DNA from: QQUD01 sp039029915
GTDB taxonomy: Bacteria; Chloroflexota; Anaerolineae; Promineifilales; Promineifilaceae
NCBI GenBank assembly: GCA_039029915.1
Contig: JBCCFD010000180.1
Coordinates: 1-14,168 of the forward strand
Direction: 5' to 3'
Length of the DNA: 14,168 nt
The notes under the pieces were generated by a model. That model was not told the origin of the DNA, ran no database searches, and was given only the letters and a program-made list of their open reading frames with translations. Each line of letters begins with the position of its first letter. Positions within the stretch are counted from its first letter, which is position 1. Shown piece by piece: positions 6,944 through 13,795 of the stretch. Position numbers and translations under genes: made by a program.

Positions 6944-8659
6944 TTATTGGTACTTCTCCAACATTCGATTTGGTAATTTCAAGGCATCACGTCGGAACGG
7001 ATCCGCCAAAACATCTTCACCACCTTCAATGACGCCATCAATAACACATGGCTTACCGGTTGCCATCGCTTCTTGAATAACATCTTGAACATCGTTGTAA
7101 TCTTCAATACGGAAGCCAACCGCACCCATATCGCGAGCGATTTGAGCGAAGTCAGGGTTTTGGCGAAGGTTTGTACCGAGGAAGCGATCACCGTAAAAAT
7201 CAATTTGGTTCTTCTTCTCGGCACCCCACTCATGGTTATTGGCAACAATGGTGATCACAGGAATATCCTCACGAACAAGCGTCATGATTTCAGCCAAACC
7301 ACCAATGCCGTAGGCGCCGTCACCCGTGAAGGCAAAGACTGGTGTGTCAGGTGCACCAACTTTAGCCCCCATAGCCGCACCCACTGAGAAACCACAGTTC
7401 CCCCAGCTCAAGGCGGCCAAATGCTTACGAACGCCATTGAAATGGAAATAATCATTGGACATAGAGCAGGTGTTACCGATGTCTGTTGTGACAATGGCTT
7501 CTTTAGGAATAGCTTGAGACAGCTCGCTAAGGAAGCGGCGGGGGTGCATCAGTTTATTCGTTGATGAAGACCACTGCCCTTTTTCATCAGCCCAACGCTT
7601 GTTTTCTTGGTCGATCTCTTCCATACGCTCTTCATCTGGCTGCATATCAGGACGTTCGGCCTTAACCATCGAGGTTAGTTCACGGGTGAATTCTTTCACG
7701 TCAGCCAGGCTGGCTACATCAACTTTTTGGGTCAAGCCCAATACTTTATGGTTGATATCAACTTGAATAATTTTGGCATCATCGGGCCAGTAAGCCATGT
7801 CATACTGTGGCAATGTACCGAAGGGGCCTAATCGGGTACCGAGCGCTAAAACGACATCGGCTTTCTTGATGGTACGCATGGCCGCTTTAGAACCACAGTA
7901 CCCGATTGGCCCAACGGCCAGTGGGTGTTCGTTAGGGAATGTGTCATTGTGGAGATACGTATTCACAACGGGAAGGGTCATGAATTCCGCAAGCTCCTTG
8001 ACTTCCGCTAACGCATCTGCTTGAGAGACACCACCACCAGCAAGCAAGACAGGATATTTTGCATTAAGAAGAAGCTCTTTTGCTTCTTCAAGGTTAGCGC
8101 GTGGGCCTGCCCCACGGGTGATGTCTAAGCTAGGATAAATCTCGTAATCCGCTTCACCATAGAAACGATCACGAGGGATATTGAGTTGGGTTGGGCCATT
8201 TTCAACTTTTGCCATGTAAAAGCAGCGGCGAGCCAATTCAGCCATCCGCTCTTGGTTATTTAATCGAACTTGATAGACGGTTTGTTTTTCGAACATTGGC
8301 ATCTGGTCAAGCTCTTGGAAGCCCCCATTACCAATCCCCATTGACCCTGTTTCAGGGGTGATGCAAACAACAGGCGAATGCGCCCAATAAGCGGCGGTGA
8401 TTGCTGAAACAAAATTAGCAATACCAGGGCCGTTTTGAGCGATACAAACCTGCGGTTTCCCCGTCACGCGAGCCAAACCATCAGCAGCGTGGGCTGCGGC
8501 CTGTTCGTGGGCAACCGAGATAAATCGGATACCCGCCCTAGGAAAGATATCGAGTGCGTCCATAAAGGCCGAGCCAACGATACCAAATACATGTTCTACA
8601 CCTTCTGCCACCAAGGTTTCGACAAGCGCCTCACTTGGTGTCATTTTTACTTTTGCCAT
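6944..8659 (-). CDS. xsc: Sulfoacetaldehyde acetyltransferase
   Basis: Xsc is the desulfonating enzyme: sulfoacetaldehyde plus phosphate gives acetyl phosphate and sulfite. It is a cytoplasmic TPP enzyme, here 571 residues. The sequence shows the G-I-V-G-S-A-F-M-D-A-L opening near 26-36, the cofactor glutamate E52 in V-A-H-E-Q-A-A-A-H, the family-specific E-T-G-S-M-G-I-G-N-G-G-F-Q-E near 103-116, and the TPP motif G-D-G-A-Y-G at 446-451 with N-N at 474-475. The long near-colinear match to remembered Xsc sequences separates it from acetolactate synthase. The ATG start has AAGGAG about nine bases upstream. It lies between the SDR gene and tpa. It is where the taurine and ComDE branches meet. 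Confidence 0.96.
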   Translation of the reverse strand: MAKVKMTPSEALVETLVAEGVEHVFGIVGSAFMDALDIFPRAGIRFISVAHEQAAAHAADGLARVTGKPQVCIAQNGPGIANFVSAITAAYWAHSPVVCITPETGSMGIGNGGFQELDQMPMFEKQTVYQVRLNNQERMAELARRCFYMAKVENGPTQLNIPRDRFYGEADYEIYPSLDITRGAGPRANLEEAKELLLNAKYPVLLAGGGVSQADALAEVKELAEFMTLPVVNTYLHNDTFPNEHPLAVGPIGYCGSKAAMRTIKKADVVLALGTRLGPFGTLPQYDMAYWPDDAKIIQVDINHKVLGLTQKVDVASLADVKEFTRELTSMVKAERPDMQPDEERMEEIDQENKRWADEKGQWSSSTNKLMHPRRFLSELSQAIPKEAIVTTDIGNTCSMSNDYFHFNGVRKHLAALSWGNCGFSVGAAMGAKVGAPDTPVFAFTGDGAYGIGGLAEIMTLVREDIPVITIVANNHEWGAEKKNQIDFYGDRFLGTNLRQNPDFAQIARDMGAVGFRIEDYNDVQDVIQEAMATGKPCVIDGVIEGGEDVLADPFRRDALKLPNRMLEKYQ

Positions 8660-8775
8660 AATTACTGTCTCCTTTTAAGGAAAAATCTTTTTAATTAAAA
8701 ACTAATTACTGACCACTTTTTACTTTCGTAATTAAGTAAATGGGTAATTGCGTGATCGTAATCAGGTAAAAACAA
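8660..8775. other. AT-rich spacer between the SDR gene and xsc
   Basis: The 116 bases hold the xsc ribosome binding site inside the palindrome CCTTTTAAGG (8671-8680). A 14-base palindrome of T, A and T runs lies at 8688-8701. Further on are several GTAATT-type words (for example 8728, 8744, 8758) and CCACTTTTTACTTTCGTAA from 8713. No gene is seen. The CCACTTT...CGTAA wording resembles the spacer near 6905. No clear promoter was found. Confidence 0.5.
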
Positions 8776-9525
8776 TTACTTTGCTGTATAGCCCCCGTCT
8801 AAATAAATCACTTGGCCTGTTACATAATTTGAAGCAACGGAGGCTAAAAAAATCGTGATCCCCAAAAGGTCATCCATCGTCCCATTACGGCCGATTGCGG
8901 TTTGAGCTGCCAACTTTTGTACCGCCTTTGGATTGTCAAACAGGGGTTGGGTTAAAGGGGTTGGGAAAAAGCCTGGGGCAATAGCGTTTGTATTGATGCC
9001 TTTGTCGGACCAAGCTTCAGCCATGGCGCGAGTGAGCTGGACAACCCCGCCCTTTGAAGCACCATAGGCTAAGCCATTTTTGAAGGCGCGTTGAGATTGA
9101 AGTGAGGCCACGTTAATGATGCGCCCCCATCCTTTTTGTATCATCTTTTTAACTAACAGTTGGGCTAAGAAGAAGGGAGTTTTCAAATTAATGTGTAAAG
9201 TTTGGTCCCAATCTTTTTCTAAAATATTATCAACCGGTTGACGAAGATTGATACCCGCGGCATTGACGAGAATATCAATATCGCTCAGTTGACTAGTTAA
9301 ATTTTGAAGCGGTTCTTCAATTAAATTGAATGAAATCCCCCGACAAGAATTTGAGTTCTCGCTAATTTCAGCAACGGCCGTTTTTACCTTCTCTGCATTT
9401 CTTCCCACAATCACAACATCAGCGCCAGCGTGAGACAAAGCCATTGCCATCCCCTTCCCAATGCCCGAGTTTCCACCAGTGACCAAAGCACGCTTGCCCG
9501 ATAGCGAGAAGAGTTCTTGAATCAT
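8776..9525 (-). CDS. SDR-family dehydrogenase, candidate sulfonate-alcohol oxidoreductase
   Basis: The 249-residue protein is a classical short-chain dehydrogenase. It has the NAD(P)-binding T-G-G-N-S-G-I-G at 16-23, N-A-A-G at 88-91, and a complete catalytic set S141, Y154 and K158 (Y-G-A-S-K). It ends with the usual V-T-G-Q-V-I-Y-L-D-G-G. It most resembles gluconate 5-dehydrogenase-type members. Its ATG overlaps the hpsN stop by four bases, so the two are probably made together. By position it could be HpsO-like (oxidising the secondary hydroxyl of DHPS) or supply the missing sulfolactate-to-sulfopyruvate step needed by ComDE. Sequence alone does not decide. One ACGGCCGT copy lies at 9374-9381. 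Confidence 0.85.
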   Translation of the reverse strand: MIQELFSLSGKRALVTGGNSGIGKGMAMALSHAGADVVIVGRNAEKVKTAVAEISENSNSCRGISFNLIEEPLQNLTSQLSDIDILVNAAGINLRQPVDNILEKDWDQTLHINLKTPFFLAQLLVKKMIQKGWGRIINVASLQSQRAFKNGLAYGASKGGVVQLTRAMAEAWSDKGINTNAIAPGFFPTPLTQPLFDNPKAVQKLAAQTAIGRNGTMDDLLGITIFLASVASNYVTGQVIYLDGGYTAK

Positions 9526-10808
9526 GACCCACTACCCTCATATTTTTGAATCCGAACATCTGCTGTTCGGGCATGCGCTTCCATCCCTTCAGCGCGTGAA
9601 AGACGGGCAGTGACTTCAGCAACTTTAGAAACGGCCGTTTTTTCCATACGCTGGTACGTCACCGTCTTAATAAATTTGCCCACCGAAAGCCCCCCCGTAT
9701 ACTTCGCGGCCCCTTTCGTAGGTAAAATATGGTTCGTGCCTGAGCATTTATCGCCAAAAGCAACTGTTGTTTCTTCACCCAAAAATAGTGAGCCATAGTT
9801 GCTAAGATTATTTAGCCACCACCCTAAATTTTGAGCTTGGACTTCTAAGTGCTCTGGCGCCCACCGATCGCTCACCTGCACCATTTCCTCATTGGTGTCA
9901 CAAAGGACAACTTCCCCATAATCACGCCAAGCGACCGTAGCGGCCTCGCGATGCGAATCAGGTAAAGCATCAATAATTGATTGGATTTGATCTAGCACCG
10001 CGTCTGCGACAGATTTACTGGTCGTCACAAGCCAGGCAGGCGAATCAAACCCATGCTCAGCTTGGCCTACTAAATCAACAGCCACGATATGCGGATCGGC
10101 CGTTTTATCAGCGATGATGGCAATCTCAGTGGGACCAGCAAAGAGGTCAATACCAACCTGACCATAGAGCACACGCTTCGCTTCAGCGACATATTTATTA
10201 CCTGGCCCAACCACAATATCGGCTGGCGACTGACTAAATAAACCATTGGCTAATGCACCAACAGCCTGCACGCCCCCAAGCCGCAAAATCATGTCGGCAC
10301 CGGAAAGATGCATCGCATAAACCAGAGCTGAGGGAATCTCGCCTGTTCCTTTAGCAGGAGAGGCAGCAATCACGTTTTTTACACCAGCCGCCCGAGCCGT
10401 GGTGATGCTCATGATGGCAGAGGCGATGTGAGCATAGCGGCCACCCGGAATGTAGCAACCGGCGGTGGTCACAGGAATCTGTTTTTGTCCAGCAAACACA
10501 CCAGGCGAAAGTTCAGATTCAAAATCTATTAGGGCGTGGCGCTGGTGCTCTGCAAAAGTTTTGACTTTATCGTGGGCAAACTGAATGTCTTGTTTGAGCG
10601 CGTCAGGGACTGAGGCGCAGGCGGCCTCGATATCGTCACTGCTCATGACGACAACCCCCGCAAACTGGTCGAGTTGAAGAGCGTACTCTAAAACGGCCGT
10701 TTCCCCGTCAGCTTGAATCTTATCAAGCATATCTATCACCAGTTGACGGGTCTTCCCTTCATCTGTTTTTGGCGTCTTTTTAGCTTGCTTTAAGTAAACG
10801 ATAGACAT
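9522..10808 (-). CDS. hpsN: Sulfopropanediol (DHPS) 3-dehydrogenase, histidinol dehydrogenase family
   Basis: HpsN oxidises (R)-2,3-dihydroxypropane-1-sulfonate to (R)-sulfolactate in two NAD+ steps. The 428-residue protein has the full histidinol dehydrogenase fold: Y-I-P-G-G near 119-123, G-P-G-N-K at 201-205, and zinc ligands matching HisD (Q249, H252, D353, H412). The catalytic pair E319-H320 is in W-A-P-E-H. No other his gene is present, and the wording in substrate regions (G-P-T-E-I-A-I-I-A-D, S-V-G-K-F-I-K-T-V-T-Y-Q) is HpsN-like, not HisD-like. The start is ATG at 10806-10808, because TGAGG lies six bases upstream. A TTG four codons earlier falls within that binding site. It overlaps the SDR gene by four bases. 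True histidinol dehydrogenase is the main alternative. Confidence 0.82.
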   Translation of the reverse strand: MSIVYLKQAKKTPKTDEGKTRQLVIDMLDKIQADGETAVLEYALQLDQFAGVVVMSSDDIEAACASVPDALKQDIQFAHDKVKTFAEHQRHALIDFESELSPGVFAGQKQIPVTTAGCYIPGGRYAHIASAIMSITTARAAGVKNVIAASPAKGTGEIPSALVYAMHLSGADMILRLGGVQAVGALANGLFSQSPADIVVGPGNKYVAEAKRVLYGQVGIDLFAGPTEIAIIADKTADPHIVAVDLVGQAEHGFDSPAWLVTTSKSVADAVLDQIQSIIDALPDSHREAATVAWRDYGEVVLCDTNEEMVQVSDRWAPEHLEVQAQNLGWWLNNLSNYGSLFLGEETTVAFGDKCSGTNHILPTKGAAKYTGGLSVGKFIKTVTYQRMEKTAVSKVAEVTARLSRAEGMEAHARTADVRIQKYEGSGS

Positions 10809-10868
10809 CGATCGCCTCAAAATTGTTCCAACCAGGTAGCGTTAAGACTGGTTTCTGAAAAACGGCCG

Positions 10869-10993
10869 TTAATTTAAAGAAATCTAGACGTTTAAATTAA
10901 AAACCGCGTTTCGCCACCGCGTTAATATGGGTCATTCCTCGGACCGTCACAACCTTCGGTTGCTACCAGCTCAAGATTTAAAAACCCAGCTCA
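10869..10993 (-). other. Repeat-rich, possibly structured leader upstream of hpsN
   Basis: The 206-base gap between tauC and hpsN contains ordered repeats. CCAGCTCA occurs twice in direct orientation (10966-10973 and 10986-10993), 20 bases apart. A small hairpin CAACC-TTC-GGTTG spans 10949-10961, and a short GGTC/GACC pairing flanks 10930-10945. ACCGCGTT occurs twice (10903-10910, 10916-10923). A 10-bp inverted repeat TTAATTTAAA/TTTAAATTAA lies at 10869-10878 and 10891-10900. On the minus strand a T-run follows the CGCG pairing, so it may end or attenuate tauABC transcription. It does not match a riboswitch I can name. Confidence 0.45.
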
Positions 10994-11014
10994 GTTACAA
11001 TAAAAAAGGAAAGT

Positions 11015-11899
11015 TTATCCCTTACCGCGCCAGGGAATGAGCCAAGCCTCAAGCAAGCGCATTAAATAATCCATGGCTACACCAATAATACCTATCAAAA
11101 TGATGCCAATAATAACGATATCTGTCAGAAGGAACGCCTGTGCCGCCCAAATCATTTTCCCAATGCCTTCTTGTGCACCGAGCAATTCAGCCGCGACCAA
11201 CGTTCCCCAGCACACCCCCAGGGCGACCCTCATGCCAATGAATATTTCCGGTAGCGCATTTGGTAAAATGACATATCTTAAAAGCTGCCATTTTGACGCC
11301 CCTAATGAATACGCGGCATGAACTTTTGATAATTTGACCCCTAAAACCCCTGAGCGAGCTGCAATAGCCATAATCCAGAGCGCAGCTAAGAACAGAAGTA
11401 AAACTTTTGATTCTTCACCAATCCCAAACCAAATAATAACGAGCGGGATAAATGCCAGAGGCGGTATAGGACGGAAAAACTCAACAATCGGATCAAAGAA
11501 TCCTCTCAGTGCCCGCGAAAGCCCCATAGCAAACCCAAGAGGAATGCCAATCAAACATCCCAAGCCAAACCCCCATAAAATTCGAATGATGCTGGCCAAG
11601 ATATGCTCGGGTAAGGTTACATTTTGATACCCAACGTCAATAATCAAGAGGAACCGTCGCCAAACCGCGCCGGGGCCGGGTAAAAAGATAGGGCTGGTCC
11701 ATTCAAATAGGGCTGACATAAACCACAAAGTGACAATAATAAGAATAGCTAAAATCGACCAAAAGGTTCCCCCCGACACAGCGCTTGCATCACCAAAGGT
11801 CACCGTTTTTCGTTCGGTGTCTCCGACGCGATTGAGGCCAAGTCGAGTTAAAAGTTTCGTCAGGGCGTTGCCTGAATCTGGATTAGTTAGATCGCTCAT
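11015..11899 (-). CDS. tauC: Taurine/sulfonate ABC transporter permease
   Basis: This 294-residue inner-membrane protein is the BPD-type permease of a nitrate/sulfonate/taurine importer. After a polar N-terminus of about 45 residues come about six hydrophobic segments (near 46-66, 101-128, 145-160, 165-187, 220-242 and 258-280). The coupling loop A-A-Y-S-L-G-A-S-K-W-Q-L-L-R-Y-V-I-L-P at 195-213 is the EAA motif that docks onto the ATPase. The start is ATG at 11897-11899 with AGGGAG seven bases upstream. It follows tauB by 17 bases. The taurine assignment comes from tpa/xsc in the same unit; the sequence alone would allow other sulfonates, including DHPS. Confidence 0.88.
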   Translation of the reverse strand: MSDLTNPDSGNALTKLLTRLGLNRVGDTERKTVTFGDASAVSGGTFWSILAILIIVTLWFMSALFEWTSPIFLPGPGAVWRRFLLIIDVGYQNVTLPEHILASIIRILWGFGLGCLIGIPLGFAMGLSRALRGFFDPIVEFFRPIPPLAFIPLVIIWFGIGEESKVLLLFLAALWIMAIAARSGVLGVKLSKVHAAYSLGASKWQLLRYVILPNALPEIFIGMRVALGVCWGTLVAAELLGAQEGIGKMIWAAQAFLLTDIVIIGIILIGIIGVAMDYLMRLLEAWLIPWRGKG

Positions 11900-11916
11900 A
11901 TTCTCTCCCTCAATCG

Positions 11917-12723
11917 TTAAACGATTTCACCCTTTTTACCCATAATCTCCTCCTCCATTTCCCAAATAAGCGACAGAATTTCTTCACGCTTTTCGATAAA
12001 CTCGGTGGAGGTTTTAAGAGCCCTTGGATCATGGGTTAACCCTAGCTTGGCAAATGGTAGCTCATATTCTCGGATGATTCGGCCAGGTCGTGGGGCCATC
12101 ACAAAAAGTTTATCACCTAAAAATAGGGCTTCTTCAACGCTATGGGTTACCAAAATAATCGTTTTACCCGTTTCATCCCAAAGTTTAAGGATTAGGCTCT
12201 GCATTTTCTCTCGGGTCAGCGCGTCTAAAGCGCCAAGTGGCTCATCCATCAAGATTAGTGACGGATCATTGGCTAAACAGCGGGCTAAAGCAACGCGCTG
12301 TTGCATCCCACCAGAAAGTTCGTAGACAGCCTTATCTCCAAAACCTGTTAGTCCCACAGTGGCCAACAAATCATTAACTATTGTATTGATTTCAGCTTGG
12401 GAACGGCCGTTCATTTTAGGGCCAAATCCAACATTTTCGGCGACGGTTAACCATTCAAAAAGAGCCCCTTGCTGGAACACCATCCCCCGTTCTTGGCCAG
12501 GACCTTCAATTTCAGCTTTGTTTAGAGATACAGTGCCGCTCGATGAGGCTAAAAATCCCGCCACGATATTGAGTAGCGTGGTTTTGCCGCACCCAGAAGG
12601 ACCTAATAAAGTCAATATTCTCCCTTCCCCAAGCGTAAAATTTACATCACGCAATGCTTCGACTGAGCCACCGTCAGGTAGCTTATAAATCATACCGACC
12701 TTATCAACGACCAATTCTTTCAT
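11917..12723 (-). CDS. tauB: Taurine/sulfonate ABC transporter ATPase
   Basis: This cytoplasmic ATPase (268 residues from the chosen start) powers the importer. All ABC motifs are intact: Walker A G-P-S-G-C-G-K-T-T at 41-49, the Q-loop near Q84-Q85, signature L-S-G-G-M-Q-Q at 136-142, Walker B L-I-L-M-D-E-P at 156-162 and switch histidine H194. It matches the SsuB/TauB/NrtD subfamily. I chose ATG at 12721-12723; a TTG four codons upstream is possible but has no spaced ribosome binding site. It lies after tauA and a hairpin, and 17 bases before tauC. An ACGGCCGT copy at 12403-12410 encodes N-G-R. Confidence 0.92.
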   Translation of the reverse strand: MKELVVDKVGMIYKLPDGGSVEALRDVNFTLGEGRILTLLGPSGCGKTTLLNIVAGFLASSSGTVSLNKAEIEGPGQERGMVFQQGALFEWLTVAENVGFGPKMNGRSQAEINTIVNDLLATVGLTGFGDKAVYELSGGMQQRVALARCLANDPSLILMDEPLGALDALTREKMQSLILKLWDETGKTIILVTHSVEEALFLGDKLFVMAPRPGRIIREYELPFAKLGLTHDPRALKTSTEFIEKREEILSLIWEMEEEIMGKKGEIV

Positions 12724-12754
12724 GTAGGCTTCCAACCCTCACTAGTTGAGGAAA

Positions 12755-12780
12755 AGAGGGGTGTTTAATAACACCCCTCT
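12755..12780 (-). terminator. Hairpin after tauA, probable attenuator or stabiliser
   Basis: A perfect 11-bp GC-containing stem (AGAGGGGTGTT at 12755-12765, AACACCCCTCT at 12770-12780) closes a 4-base loop. On the minus strand a short T-run (CTTTTCC) follows. It lies between the binding-protein gene and the ATPase gene. That is a common place for partial termination or 3'-end protection, which lets the binding protein be made in excess over the membrane parts. Confidence 0.78.
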
Positions 12781-12808
12781 ACATTTATCTATTCAATCAA
12801 GCAATCGA

Positions 12809-13795
12809 TTATTCAACACCCTCAAGGAAGCTTGTGTTGATCACGCCATCATATGAGTCCAATGCAGAATCAAGTTCACCTTGAGCTACGAAGAAATCAG
12901 CCACTTCTTTGGTGAAGTTTTGGACGGTGCCGCCTAACCAATCAGCGGAAAGCTGTTCGCTCTTTGTGGGGAAGCTAAAGTTTGCCAATGTGGCATTTGA
13001 AGCTTCAACATCCATACCAGCAGCCTGAGCAATCACGTCTTCGCCAGCGCTTGGGTCAGATTTGTAGGCATTGTTTGCATCTTCGGTAACTTGAAGGAAT
13101 GCGGTGATGATGTCTGGATGATTTTCGGCAAACTCATCAGTTACGCTAATCACATCAAAAACTTTAATACCAATTTCTTCCATTTCGGCACCGGTCATCA
13201 AAATGTTACCGTTTTCCAACATACGGCGTAAACCGCCACCCCAGCCACAGGCCATCGTTACGTCACCACGTTCCAGTGCAGCCGCACCATCACCAGGTGA
13301 TAAGTTAACGAGTTCAAATGTGCTTGAATCTACCCCAAGGTGTTCCATTTCGCGCAGCATTTTATAGTGAGCCACTGTACCGATAGGTACTGCCACTTTT
13401 TGCCCTTCTAATTCAGTTGCATTGTCAGCGGTGATACCAGCGCTTGTAGCAGCAACACAGTTATCATTTTCAGCATATGAAACGGCAACACCAACCATTT
13501 GAATAGGAAGCCCTGTTGAAACTGCATTTGCAAATGGGACAAGCCCCTGTGAGTAAGCAATTTGGACATCACCAGAAGCCATAGCAGCTGACATAGCCAC
13601 ACCCGTATCAAAAGAAACCCAGTTCACTTCGACACCAAGCACTTCATCATATGTTTCTTCTAATTGAGCCACTTGATTAGGGGTAGGCCACTCCAAGAAA
13701 TACGCGACTGTAATCTCTTCGAGTTCTGGCTCAGATGAACAGCCTGCCAAAAAGAGCAAACCGACCATCAATGCGATAGCAATTCTTTTAAACAT
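12809..13795 (-). CDS. tauA: Taurine/sulfonate-binding lipoprotein
   Basis: This 328-residue protein is the extracytoplasmic ligand catcher of the importer. It starts with a lipoprotein signal peptide: positive residues K3-R4, a hydrophobic core, then lipobox L16-A17-G18-C19, so it should be lipid-anchored at C19. The mature part fits the SsuA/THI5/NMT1 class: V-A-Y-F-L-E-W-P-T-P-N near 29-39, G-V-A-M-S-A-A-M-A-S-G near 65-75, Q-K-V-A-V-P-I-G-T near 131-139 and W-G-G-G near 184-187. The ATG start has AAGGAG about nine bases upstream. It is first in the tau-hpsN-xsc-tpa unit. Taurine is the likely ligand from context, but another sulfonate such as DHPS is possible. Confidence 0.9.
   Translation of the reverse strand: MFKRIAIALMVGLLFLAGCSSEPELEEITVAYFLEWPTPNQVAQLEETYDEVLGVEVNWVSFDTGVAMSAAMASGDVQIAYSQGLVPFANAVSTGLPIQMVGVAVSYAENDNCVAATSAGITADNATELEGQKVAVPIGTVAHYKMLREMEHLGVDSSTFELVNLSPGDGAAALERGDVTMACGWGGGLRRMLENGNILMTGAEMEEIGIKVFDVISVTDEFAENHPDIITAFLQVTEDANNAYKSDPSAGEDVIAQAAGMDVEASNATLANFSFPTKSEQLSADWLGGTVQNFTKEVADFFVAQGELDSALDSYDGVINTSFLEGVE

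Noticed and set aside
9522..10808. Histidine biosynthesis hisD
   Set aside because: No other his gene is present, and the overlap with an SDR next to xsc, tpa and comDE, with HpsN-like wording in substrate regions, fits DHPS oxidation better.
10809..10820. TTG start four codons upstream for hpsN
   Set aside because: The TTG lies within the TTTTGAGG that serves as ribosome binding site of the ATG at 10806-10808.
10895..10925. T-box riboswitch
   Set aside because: The GGTGG and GCG elements on the minus strand do not match the conserved T-box core, and no stem I or specifier loop could be recognised.
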